From contig NZ_CP150227.1 in the NCBI RefSeq assembly GCF_037971845.1, positions 3,534,001 to 3,598,000 on the forward strand: a stretch of DNA of 64,000 nucleotides, written 5' to 3'. The notes below the pieces were generated by a model. The model saw only the letters and a list, made by a program, of their open reading frames with translations, was not told the DNA's origin and ran no database searches. Shown here piece by piece: positions 18,831 through 26,365 of this stretch (position 1 is the stretch's first letter; each line of letters opens with the position of its first letter). The position numbers were made by a program, and so were the translations under genes. This stretch comes from Paenibacillus sp. FSL R5-0766. Its GTDB lineage: Bacteria > Bacillota > Bacilli > Paenibacillales > Paenibacillaceae.

Positions 18831-18865
18831 AGACTGTCAGTGAACATTGCTGGCAGTCTTTTCTT
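18831..18865 (+). terminator. Terminator of the 42-residue gene
   Basis: AGACTGTCAG pairs with CTGGCAGTCT (one G-T pair) across a TGAACATTG loop, followed by TTTTCTT. It lies six bases after the stop. Confidence 0.85.
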
Positions 18866-18907
18866 CATATATTGCAGACATTGAGCGATACGTACTTACT
18901 CTATTCT

Positions 18908-18952
18908 AAAAACGAATGAATGCAAGATATAATGCCTGGATAGTTCGTAAAT
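18908..18952 (+). promoter_or_regulatory. Candidate PurR operator (PurBox pair)
   Basis: The minus-strand reading of 18940-18952, ATTTACGAACTAT, matches 12 of 13 positions of the PurBox AWWWCCGAACWWT. A weaker direct copy (18908-18920, AAAAACGAATGAA, 9 of 13) faces it, 19 nt away. PurR uses two inverted boxes, usually 16-17 nt apart, upstream of purine genes. The pair lies 25 bp before the permease -35 box. Confidence 0.4.
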
Positions 18953-18976
18953 AACTGTGAACAAATCGTTAATTCA

Positions 18977-19005
18977 TTGACATTGCATGTAATTTTAATT
19001 AGAAT
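18977..19005 (+). promoter_or_regulatory. Strong SigA promoter of the purine permease gene
   Basis: TTGACA (18977-18982), a 17-nt spacer and TAGAAT (19000-19005). Transcription near 19012 would give a leader of about 178 nt before the start codon at 19190. Confidence 0.75.
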
Positions 19006-19079
19006 ACGAAATGGACTTCAGGTTGAAAACAGATATGAGTATCTTTATGTTTAGTTTAGAGCTTAGCTGTTGAATCTTT

Positions 19080-19142
19080 AAATCCTAACAACGAATATAG
19101 GAGCGACAATATTACAATCCTATATGAAGATTAGGATTTTTT
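19080..19142 (+). terminator. Leader hairpin with T-run (candidate attenuator)
   Basis: An outer stem AAATCCTAA (19080-19088) / TTAGGATTT (19131-19139) encloses an inner stem ATATAGGA (19095-19102) / TCCTATAT (19118-19125). Six T residues (19137-19142) follow. It sits between the permease promoter and its start codon, so transcripts must pass it, which suggests transcription attenuation. I could not match the leader to the purine aptamer core. Confidence 0.55.
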
Positions 19143-19189
19143 GTTTTTAGCTTTGGAGTATAATTTGAAAGTTGGAGGCTGGCTTTACC

Positions 19190-20488
19190 ATGGACAAATG
19201 GTTCAAACTTAAAGAACGAGGCACGAGCATCCCCACAGAAATTATCGCAGGGGTTACAACATTTTTCACAATGGTATACATAGTTATCGTAAACCCAGGA
19301 ATACTCAGCAGCACAGGCATGGACTTTAACGGAGTATTCATAGCAACGGTGCTGGCAAGTATTGTGGGAACTCTGATTATGGGAATATGGTCCAATTATC
19401 CAATCGTCATTGCGCCGGGTATGGGCCTGAATGCATTCTTTGCCTATAGCGTAGTTGCCGGGTATGGCGTGTCATGGCAGGTTGCACTGGGAGCCGTATT
19501 TATAGCAGGGATTTTGTTTATTATTTTATCACTGACTTCATTCCGTTACATGTTGCTTGATGCAATTCCTGCTAGCTTAAAACATGCCATAACCGCAGGG
19601 ATCGGATTGTTTATTACAACGGTAGGTTTGCAAAATGCCGGGATTATTGCCGATTCAGAATCGAATTTGATTACGATCGGAAACTTGGCTGAGCCAATGG
19701 CTTATCTGACTATTATCGGATTGATTATTACCGTTGTGCTGATGGCTTATAATGTGAAAGGTTACCTTTTCATTGGAATGGTGGTAACAGCGATACTTGC
19801 CTGGATCATGGGACTATTCCAAATGCCGGAATCGATTGTATCCATGCCGCAAGGCCTCGCGTCAACGGCTTTGCAACTGGATCTGGCAGGGGTATTCTCG
19901 AATGGCTTATATACAATCATATTTACCTTCTTGTTGATCACGCTGTTTGATACGACAGGCACGATGCTCGGCGTTGCTGAACAAGCAGGATTGCTTAAGG
20001 ATGGTAAATTCCCACGCTCGCGTGGCGCATTATTGGCAGATGCCGTAGGAACAACCAGTGGCGCTTTGCTCGGAACAAGCCCAACATCAGCTTATATCGA
20101 ATCCAGCACAGGGGTAGCTGCAGGAGGAAGAACGGGACTGACAGCGGTAACGGTAAGTGTACTGCTTGCGCTGACCTTGTTCTTCACACCAATCGTAAGT
20201 GTAATATCAAGCATTCCGGCGATCACTTCTCCGGCACTGATCATTGTTGGATACTTTATGATTAACGTTATCAGCAAAATCAAATGGGATGATCTCGAAG
20301 AAGCATTTCCTGCCTTCCTGATTATCATCCTTACTCCATTGACGCATAGTATTGCGACAGGCATCGGCGTAGGTTTCATCTTTTATCCGGTACTCAAGCT
20401 GCTTCGTGGAAAAGGTAAAGATGTTCATCCAATCTTCTACATTTTTGCAGTATTGTTCTTCATTCAACTTGTGTTCCTGGACCACTAA
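19190..20488 (+). CDS. pbuG: NCS2-family purine (guanine/hypoxanthine) permease
   Basis: A 432-residue inner-membrane symporter of the AzgA/PbuG/PbuO branch of NCS2, importing guanine or hypoxanthine for purine salvage. About 12-14 hydrophobic helices are visible. Family hallmarks include the early VNPGILSSTGMDF segment, IAPGMGLNAFFAYSVV, and the FDTTGTMLGVAEQAG and GALLGTSPTSAYIESSTG segments of the substrate site. I start at ATG 19190 with GGAGG 11 nt upstream; a TTG at 19172 overlaps that site. A PurBox-like pair, a strong promoter and a terminator-like leader hairpin suggest control by purine supply. Whether it is PbuG or PbuO cannot be settled. Confidence 0.9.
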   Translation: MDKWFKLKERGTSIPTEIIAGVTTFFTMVYIVIVNPGILSSTGMDFNGVFIATVLASIVGTLIMGIWSNYPIVIAPGMGLNAFFAYSVVAGYGVSWQVALGAVFIAGILFIILSLTSFRYMLLDAIPASLKHAITAGIGLFITTVGLQNAGIIADSESNLITIGNLAEPMAYLTIIGLIITVVLMAYNVKGYLFIGMVVTAILAWIMGLFQMPESIVSMPQGLASTALQLDLAGVFSNGLYTIIFTFLLITLFDTTGTMLGVAEQAGLLKDGKFPRSRGALLADAVGTTSGALLGTSPTSAYIESSTGVAAGGRTGLTAVTVSVLLALTLFFTPIVSVISSIPAITSPALIIVGYFMINVISKIKWDDLEEAFPAFLIIILTPLTHSIATGIGVGFIFYPVLKLLRGKGKDVHPIFYIFAVLFFIQLVFLDH

Positions 20489-20504
20489 AACTGTCTTATC
20501 CTAT

Positions 20505-20540
20505 GGAGAACTGCTCTCAACAAGCAGCTCTCTTTTTTTT
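20505..20540 (+). terminator. Terminator of the purine permease gene
   Basis: A GAGA-CTGCT / AGCAG-CTCTC stem with one bulged base, followed by a run of eight T residues. Confidence 0.8.
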
Positions 20541-20604
20541 GTAGTTCATACTCCGTTCATATTCCCGTCACGAAGGGGACATCTTCGATGGTTACACTAG
20601 ACCT

Positions 20605-21630
20605 ATGTCGCAAGAGCGGCTCTACAGATATAATGGACAGGAGAAGATGGATTTGGAAAAAACAGTGGAAGTAACAACAACGGGGACTAAGGGCCGTAAA
20701 AAACGGAACTTATGGTTAAAAATAATAGGTGGTATTATCGGCGCGCTGGTGCTGTTCATGGGCATCACGTTTGTCGTTCATACGATAAGTAATGGGGTAG
20801 AGAAAAAGAAAATCGAATCGTACGGCCAATATGTCAATGTCGACGGGAAAAATATGAATGTGTCCATTCAAGGCAGCGGCGAACAAACCATTGTGCTTCT
20901 TCCTGGACAAGGAACTCCGTCACCAGTGCTAGATTTCAAATTGTTAGTCGATGAATTGACGCCTGATTACAAAGTTGTGGCGATTGAGCCTTTCGGTTAT
21001 GGGTTAAGTGATCAAACCGAAACGGAGAGAACCACCGAGAATATTGTTAGTGAAATTCATGAAGCTGTACAGCAGCTCGGTATAGATCGTTATATTCTGA
21101 TGGGGCATTCCATCACGGGACTGTACGCAGCGACGTATGTGAACACGTATCCGGATGAAGTCTCTGCTTTTGTCGGGATCGATAGCAGTGTTCCGAATCA
21201 ACCTGGCATGGATGTTAAATTACCTTTGAACTTAATGAAATTCCTTCAAAAATCAGGCTTAATGAGAGTACTCAATAAAGTGAGTGGTGATTCATATGCA
21301 TCACTTGCCTATGATGAACATACCAAAGAACAGATGAAGTTGATTTCGAATCAAGTCTCGACAAATCCGACTTTAGTAAATGAGCTTAAACATCTGGGTT
21401 CCAATTTCAAAAATGGAGAAAAACTCACGTATCCTCGTGATCTGCCAGTGCTTCTCTTTGTACTTTCCAATAACGAGAAAAACCCGCAGTGGATTCCGCT
21501 ACATGAAGAACAAGCCAAACAATCCGCGCAGGGCAAAATGATCCCTATGGAAGGTTCACATTACCTGCATCATACGAAATACAAAGAAATTGCCGAGGAA
21601 TTCAAATCTTACATGAAACAAATCCAATAG
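20605..21630 (+). CDS. Membrane-anchored alpha/beta hydrolase
   Basis: A 341-residue protein. One N-terminal transmembrane helix (about 38-58) follows a basic cytoplasmic stretch; the rest is an extracytoplasmic alpha/beta hydrolase. The nucleophile elbow reads GHSITG, an oxyanion-region LLPGQG lies earlier, and the catalytic His is probably in EGSHYLHHTKY near the C-terminus. The substrate is unknown; esterase or lipase-like activity is the family expectation. The start is uncertain. The ATG at 20605 has no ribosome site, while ATG 20647 has AGGAG only 3 nt before it and may be correct. It stands alone between two terminators. Confidence 0.85.
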   Translation: MSQERLYRYNGQEKMDLEKTVEVTTTGTKGRKKRNLWLKIIGGIIGALVLFMGITFVVHTISNGVEKKKIESYGQYVNVDGKNMNVSIQGSGEQTIVLLPGQGTPSPVLDFKLLVDELTPDYKVVAIEPFGYGLSDQTETERTTENIVSEIHEAVQQLGIDRYILMGHSITGLYAATYVNTYPDEVSAFVGIDSSVPNQPGMDVKLPLNLMKFLQKSGLMRVLNKVSGDSYASLAYDEHTKEQMKLISNQVSTNPTLVNELKHLGSNFKNGEKLTYPRDLPVLLFVLSNNEKNPQWIPLHEEQAKQSAQGKMIPMEGSHYLHHTKYKEIAEEFKSYMKQIQ

Positions 21631-21661
21631 GATGATTGATCATTGAACTGCGGTGATAATT

Positions 21662-21710
21662 GAAGGCAGGATTGAGGGGATACCCTGATCCTGCCTTCTT
21701 TCTTTTTTTT
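21662..21710. terminator. Bidirectional terminator between hydrolase and MATE genes
   Basis: GAAGGCAGGAT pairs with ATCCTGCCTTC, with an inner GGGGATACCC stem, followed by a T-rich tract. It serves convergent genes ending on both sides. Confidence 0.85.
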
Positions 21711-21716
21711 GGATAA

Positions 21717-23069
21717 CTACTGTACCAAATGTTCCAGATCCGGCTGCAATTTGGTCCGCAAAACATATAACATGATGGCCCCAACTAGGAACGCGGCGGC
21801 ATCAGCAATAACAAGTGACCAGATCACTCCATGAAAGCCATTCATTTGATTAGCGATATACAATACAGGAATTAACGTAACTCCTTGAATTATGGACATA
21901 ACAAACGCGGCTGTTCCTTGGGCTGTTGCTTGGAAGATCCCCATAAACAAAGAAGTCATTCCTGTAATGAACAAGGATAAAAAGGTTACATGAAGAATGT
22001 AGCTACCCATTTCAATTAATTGCGGGTCCGTCGTAAATAAACCAATCAAGTGGTCAGAGATCAGATAAACGATAACACCAAACAGGACGGCTAAGCCCAA
22101 AATAGCTTTGATCGTGAATCCAATCGTTTGTTTCATGCGTAATTTGTTCGCTGTGAATGAGAAGGCAATCAATGGCACAACTCCCTCGCACAAGCCCATC
22201 AGAATAAACTCAGGAAATTGCAATAAACGTGATGAGATTCCATACCCCGCAACGGCCTGATCCCCATATTCGACAAGAAAAAGGTTAAGAATAAGGGACA
22301 TTGCACCCAAGAAGACACTCATAACAAAGACGGGAACACCGATTTTGAACACATTGCTCAGGATGTCCTTGGTCACCTTGAACCATTTTAGGGAGACGGT
22401 TAAGAATTGACTCTTATAACTCATATGGTAAGCGTAAAATGCACTCGCAACCGAGTTGGAGATGACGGTAGCAGATGCAACGCCAATCACGCCCCAATGG
22501 AAGACAAAAATGAATAGTGCATCAAGGATAATATTTATAACAACACTGAGAATCATACCGGTCATAGAAGTCATTGCTGAACCTTCTGAGCGCACGATAT
22601 TCTCCAGGGTGAAGAATAAGATGACGAAGGGTGAACCCATAAGCATAATCGTGACATACTCTTTCGTAAATCCGAAGGACTCTGGCGTTGCCCCCAGCCC
22701 ATGAACGATTGGTTCACTCAGCGGGAGCCCAACGGCCATCACAATAATTCCGAGAACTAAACTGCTGTAAAAGGCAAATGAAGATACATGCTTCAGATCA
22801 TCTACTTTTTTCTCTCCCAGCAAACGGGAGATGAATGTGCCGCTGCCTATACCAATTAAATTACCAAGGGCCATGATGACCGCGAATAAAGGTAAAGTTA
22901 ATGCGAGTGCGGTTAACATTGCCGTATTACCCAGTGTGCCAAGGAAATAGGCATTCAAGATGGAGTAAATAACACTCATTGACGTGCCTAGCATCATTGG
23001 GACAGCAAAATGAGCTACGGCTTTAGCGATTGGTGCTTTTTCAAAGTAATGGAGGTTTTCTGCATCCAT
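21717..23069 (-). CDS. MATE-family multidrug/Na+ antiporter
   Basis: A 450-residue membrane protein with about 12 helices and the two-fold repeat of MATE transporters. Typical segments are VPMMLGTSMSVIYSI in helix 1 and GIGSGTFISRLLGEKK in the first half; FKIGVPVFVMSV begins the second half. It exports cationic drugs or metabolites in exchange for Na+ or H+. The ATG at 23069 is preferred over a GTG nine bases upstream. It is divergent from a TetR regulator, with three copies of one operator sequence between them, so it is almost certainly repressed by that regulator. The substrate is unknown. Confidence 0.92.
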   Translation of the reverse strand: MDAENLHYFEKAPIAKAVAHFAVPMMLGTSMSVIYSILNAYFLGTLGNTAMLTALALTLPLFAVIMALGNLIGIGSGTFISRLLGEKKVDDLKHVSSFAFYSSLVLGIIVMAVGLPLSEPIVHGLGATPESFGFTKEYVTIMLMGSPFVILFFTLENIVRSEGSAMTSMTGMILSVVINIILDALFIFVFHWGVIGVASATVISNSVASAFYAYHMSYKSQFLTVSLKWFKVTKDILSNVFKIGVPVFVMSVFLGAMSLILNLFLVEYGDQAVAGYGISSRLLQFPEFILMGLCEGVVPLIAFSFTANKLRMKQTIGFTIKAILGLAVLFGVIVYLISDHLIGLFTTDPQLIEMGSYILHVTFLSLFITGMTSLFMGIFQATAQGTAAFVMSIIQGVTLIPVLYIANQMNGFHGVIWSLVIADAAAFLVGAIMLYVLRTKLQPDLEHLVQ

Positions 23070-23103
23070 GTGGGTCACTACTTTCTTCGTTAATATTGAT
23101 CTA

Positions 23104-23189
23104 ATCTAACACCGTTAGATTGAACCTTACAGTGTTAGATGTTATCATGAACTTATGAACCTGTAAAGCATAAACTTACACTGTTAGAT
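23104..23189. promoter_or_regulatory. Three TetR-type operator copies
   Basis: The first site, ATCTAACACCGTTAGAT (23104-23120), is a perfect 7-3-7 palindrome. CTTACAGTGTTAGAT (23126-23140) and CTTACACTGTTAGAT (23175-23189) repeat its GTTAGAT half with a shared CTTACA(G/C)T arm. They lie between the divergent MATE and TetR genes. The pattern implies autoregulation plus repression of the pump. Confidence 0.75.
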
Positions 23190-23205
23190 AAAAGGGCGGA
23201 TACTG

Positions 23206-23883
23206 ATGAAAAAACAACAGCCTCAGATTTCGGAAGATAAGATTTTGGAAATTTCGTGGGAGCTTCTCGGGGAAGAGGGCATCGAGAAATTCAGCATGAG
23301 ACGCTTGGCAGACAAGTTGGGGATTCAGGCTCCATCTCTATACTGGTACTTCAAGAGCAAGCAGACGCTCTACCAGCGTCTGGCCAACCAGATATCGAAA
23401 ATTATTCTTGACGAGTTTCATACTGAAGGGGACTGGAAGGAGCAGATGGAGGGGCTTGCGGTGACGGTACGGAGTGTGCTCAGCAGATACCCGTGCTCCA
23501 CACAGCTCATGATGATGACGTTGCCCCATGAACCGGACATGATCCGCTTCACCAACCGCATGTTGCTCTGCATGGAATCAACGCCATTGGAGCAAGAACA
23601 GAAATTACAGGCAGTTCTTACGCTTGTCAATTATGTATTCTATTTCGTTCTGGACGATTATCAGCATCAGCGCAATATCTCTGCTGTTCTTAAGGATCAG
23701 GAAGCACTTCAGGGTGAGGAGATGATCCAACTTCTGGACTCCATGAGTGAGAAGGAAGCTGGAATCTTCAGTAGGATGTATAAGAGCGGTATGTTTGAGG
23801 TGATGGGAACCGATGGAGCGTTTGAGTTTGGAGTGAAGTTGATTTTGTCGGGGATTGAGCAAGTGATCAAGGCTGATCAATAA
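23206..23883 (+). CDS. TetR-family transcriptional repressor
   Basis: A 225-residue repressor. The N-terminal TetR DNA-binding domain (about 9-58) has helix-turn-helix residues FSMRRLADKLGIQAPSLYWYFKSK, a close match to the classical TetR recognition helix (APSLYWYF). The C-terminal helical domain (about 75-225) resembles the TetR ligand-binding and dimerisation domain. It is divergent from the MATE pump and the operator copies lie between them, so the pump's drug is the likely inducer. The ribosome site is a modest AGGGCGGA. Confidence 0.92.
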   Translation: MKKQQPQISEDKILEISWELLGEEGIEKFSMRRLADKLGIQAPSLYWYFKSKQTLYQRLANQISKIILDEFHTEGDWKEQMEGLAVTVRSVLSRYPCSTQLMMMTLPHEPDMIRFTNRMLLCMESTPLEQEQKLQAVLTLVNYVFYFVLDDYQHQRNISAVLKDQEALQGEEMIQLLDSMSEKEAGIFSRMYKSGMFEVMGTDGAFEFGVKLILSGIEQVIKADQ

Positions 23884-23965
23884 AGGATCATCAGGAGATA
23901 TATGATGGTAATGGCTTCGGACCATTCATCTCAACCTAGGAAAAGAAGTATACCAGCTCATGCTT

Positions 23966-24001
23966 AAGGACGATTCCCATTCGGAAATCGTCCTTTTTTT
24001 G
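23966..24001. terminator. Terminator between TetR and FAD oxidase genes
   Basis: AAGGACGATT and AATCGTCCTT form a 10-bp stem with a CCCATTCGGA loop and a T-run. It lies between converging genes and can act in either direction. Confidence 0.9.
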
Positions 24002-24040
24002 TGATAACTTGACATGGATTCAGACAATATTGATTGAAAA

Positions 24041-25258
24041 TCATTTGGAAACAGTCGATCTACTTTGAAGATAAATTTCCATATCTGGGCTCGATCCTTT
24101 GAGTATCTTTTCCGATACAATATTGGCTAAAACACTGTTATATACAGTTCCGTTATCTCCGTAGGCCATAATGATATAACAATGCGGATAAGATTCGTAT
24201 TGACCTATCACAGGTAATCCGTCATGTGTTCCTCCATAAAATGCGCCCAAGTAGTATTCCGGTTCGACCTGAATGTCCGTAAATAACTTATTAAATTCCT
24301 CAATTAGTTTGTTTTTGCTTGCTCGTATTTTGGAGTCTCTGGTTTCAGCGTATGCTGTGTCCTTATCCATTCCTCCGATGATCACCCGATTGTCTGCGGT
24401 TGTACGCATGTACACATATGGTCGAGCAGTCTCCCATATCAATGTCCTCTTATACCAGCTTGAAAAATCATTAATGGGTTTAGTGATTACTGCATAGGAG
24501 CTGGAGAGTGTAGCATTTCTCTCGACTTTGAAGTCCGCATCTTCATAGCCGGCTGCGATGATAACGTGTTTTGCCCGGATCTCGCGGCGTTCTTTGGTAT
24601 AGAATATAGCGTAATCCTTTTCGAATCGCTTACCGGTTATTTCCGTATTCTCGAATATCATTATTCCTTGTGCTTTTACTTTCTCAAGAAGTCCGTATAC
24701 ATATTTTAACGGATTCATCTCGCCATCATCATGATAGTATAGCGCTGCTTCTTTCTGAAAAGGGTACGCCCTTGATATATGCTGTTTGTCCCACAGATCG
24801 ACTTTGAATCCATGTTTCTGAAGAAGAGCATGCTCATCCTTCAGAGCGGACACATCCGCTTGGTAACTTGCGTAATACAGGCTATCACGTCTTGTGAAAT
24901 CGGGATCAATCGGAAGCTTTTGACATGCTCGCTCTATCTCATTAATAGCTTCTTCACATAATTTAAGATGACGAGCAGCCACTTTTTCACCAAAGGAGTG
25001 ACTAAGCGATACAAAACTTTTTTCTCCCGCGTATTGAATCAAAGCTGTGTTGGTACTGGTACTGCCTTCTCCAGTTTTTCTCTTATCCACGATAACGACG
25101 GACAATCCCTGATCACTTAGGAAATTTGCACACTGGGCACCTGAACTGCCAGCCCCTATGATTAGTACATCGCAGGATATGTCCTCTTCAAGCTTGGGAT
25201 AGGAGGGAGGATTCACCATTGTTGTTGGCCAATATAGTTTACCGCTTTGCAGATCCAT
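24041..25258 (-). CDS. FAD-dependent oxidoreductase (DAO/glycine oxidase type)
   Basis: A 405-residue flavoprotein of the D-amino-acid/glycine oxidase superfamily. The dinucleotide-binding motif IIGAGSSGAQCA lies near residue 32. Other family segments are the RKTGEGSTSTNTALIQY stretch near the active site and the C-terminal DGLPVIGQY and GYGDNG-like region binding the flavin (here AYGDNGT). It probably oxidises a C-N bond of an amine or amino acid; the substrate is not predictable. The start is ATG 25258 with GGGAG upstream; an ORF extension of 23 codons lacks support. A SigG-like promoter lies 33 bp upstream, so it may be made in the forespore. Confidence 0.85.
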   Translation of the reverse strand: MDLQSGKLYWPTTMVNPPSYPKLEEDISCDVLIIGAGSSGAQCANFLSDQGLSVVIVDKRKTGEGSTSTNTALIQYAGEKSFVSLSHSFGEKVAARHLKLCEEAINEIERACQKLPIDPDFTRRDSLYYASYQADVSALKDEHALLQKHGFKVDLWDKQHISRAYPFQKEAALYYHDDGEMNPLKYVYGLLEKVKAQGIMIFENTEITGKRFEKDYAIFYTKERREIRAKHVIIAAGYEDADFKVERNATLSSSYAVITKPINDFSSWYKRTLIWETARPYVYMRTTADNRVIIGGMDKDTAYAETRDSKIRASKNKLIEEFNKLFTDIQVEPEYYLGAFYGGTHDGLPVIGQYESYPHCYIIMAYGDNGTVYNSVLANIVSEKILKGSSPDMEIYLQSRSTVSK

Positions 25259-25290
25259 ATCAAGTCTCTCCCTTATATATATTCGGAGCT

Positions 25291-25321
25291 TAGTATGAAC
25301 AGTTTGTGGAAACTCAATGCA
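25291..25321 (-). promoter_or_regulatory. Candidate SigG promoter of the FAD oxidase gene
   Basis: On the minus strand: TGCATT (25321-25316), an 18-nt spacer and CATACTA (25297-25291). The -10 matches the SigG consensus exactly; the -35 differs at one base. The rest of the 281-bp gap 25259-25539 holds only a terminator and a doubtful plus-strand ORF. Confidence 0.5.
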
Positions 25322-25503
25322 GGCCAACGGAGTCTCTTATTATCAAGGAGTTATGAGTATTAGGTATCGATGTGATAAATGCCAATCTCGTTGTGAAATA
25401 GGTGACCGTCCAGGTGGCAAATCCTGCTCCGTACATCCAGCCGTCCGTTTATGGGAAGTACCATTCATTTATCCGAATCGTTCTAGTTACTTTAAAACCC
25501 AAA

Positions 25504-25537
25504 CCAAAAGAGCAATCTCCAATGAGGTTGCTCTTTT
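25504..25537 (-). terminator. Terminator of the SufR-like regulator gene
   Basis: AAAAGAGCAA-CTC pairs with GAG-TTGCTCTTTT (small internal mismatch). On the minus strand it ends in TTTTGGTTT, just after the regulator's stop codon. Confidence 0.8.
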
Positions 25538-25539
25538 GG

Positions 25540-26199
25540 TCATGGCTTATTTTGCCTAACGGTGTATACGCAGTTTCTTCCTCCGGCTAGAATGTATTCT
25601 CCCCGTTCAATATGAACATTATCACCTAGAACTGTTTTGAATAAATGTAGCTCATTCTTGCATAACCCGGTACATACCGCGGCCGCTTCACAGATCGGAC
25701 AATGTTTCTCAATGAGTAGGAGACTACCATCATCCTGCTCCTTAACCTCGGCCATATAACCTTCATTGGTGCGAATTTCGGCCAATTTCTCCAATTTCTC
25801 TCGAACTCCTGATGCATCCCCAAGATGCTGAAGATATTGTTCTTGCATATTTTTATTTCGAACATCCAGCAGCTTGTCCAGCCCTTCAGTACCAAAAGCC
25901 TCTTTCATCGAATGGATGAGACTGACGGATAAATCGGAATATCCACTTGGGAAAAAACGATTAGCCGCGGGAGTTAATATCCATAGCTTGGTGGGGCGAC
26001 CCATGGGACGGGCCTCTTCCACAGTGGTAACCAATCCTTCTTCTTTTAGCGCATTCAGATGTTGCCGAATAGCCATTCCAGATAACGAAAACTGAGTGGA
26101 GAGTGCCACGACATCCATTCCCCCGCGCTCTTTTAACAGATTAATAATTGCTCTCCGGGTACTGGTCGAGGCATCCTTTTTGGTTTGATTTCCGCTCAT
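25540..26199 (-). CDS. SufR/ArsR-like regulator with C-terminal cysteine cluster
   Basis: A 219-residue regulator. The N-terminal winged helix (about 14-75) has FSLSGMAIRQHLNALKEEGLV. The C-terminal half ends in a Cys-rich region (HCPICEAAAVCTGLCKNEL, then GGRNCVY), the arrangement found in SufR-type regulators that bind an Fe-S cluster. Such proteins repress their targets while the cluster is intact. A good GGAGGT-type site precedes the ATG. It is divergent from an MFS gene followed by an A-type Fe-S carrier, and two identical-core repeats occupy the region between. A non-cluster Cys sensor of metals or thiols is the alternative. Confidence 0.82.
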   Translation of the reverse strand: MSGNQTKKDASTSTRRAIINLLKERGGMDVVALSTQFSLSGMAIRQHLNALKEEGLVTTVEEARPMGRPTKLWILTPAANRFFPSGYSDLSVSLIHSMKEAFGTEGLDKLLDVRNKNMQEQYLQHLGDASGVREKLEKLAEIRTNEGYMAEVKEQDDGSLLLIEKHCPICEAAAVCTGLCKNELHLFKTVLGDNVHIERGEYILAGGRNCVYTVRQNKP

Positions 26200-26248
26200 G
26201 GTGCACCTCCTTTTGAAACAACTGAATCTTCATGAATAACTACATTTT

Positions 26249-26313
26249 AAACAAAAATGTTGACAAAGTCAAAGCCGAACTGTAGCTTAGACATTATAAA
26301 CAAAAATGTTTAC
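26249..26313. promoter_or_regulatory. Two operator repeats in the regulator/MFS divergent promoter
   Basis: AAACAAAAATGTTGAC (26249-26264) and AAACAAAAATGTTTAC (26298-26313) differ at one base, and both contain the imperfect palindrome AACAAAAATGTT. The first overlaps a plus-strand TTGACA (26260-26265). It also lies inside a minus-strand promoter reading TTGACT, 17 nt, TAAAAT. The placement suits simultaneous repression of both divergent transcripts by the SufR-like protein. Confidence 0.65.
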
Positions 26314-26365
26314 TAAGTATCCGGATACGATGTATACATACCAATTTTCTTGGAGGTCACATTTC

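Noticed and set aside
19012..19189. Purine riboswitch in the permease leader
   Set aside because: The conserved joining segments of the purine aptamer are absent. Only the terminator-like hairpin is supported.
25317..25559. Plus-strand 80-codon ORF with CDKCQSRC
   Set aside because: It runs through the terminator of the minus-strand regulator and covers the promoter of the FAD gene. The zinc-knuckle-like motif alone is too weak and no family is recognised.
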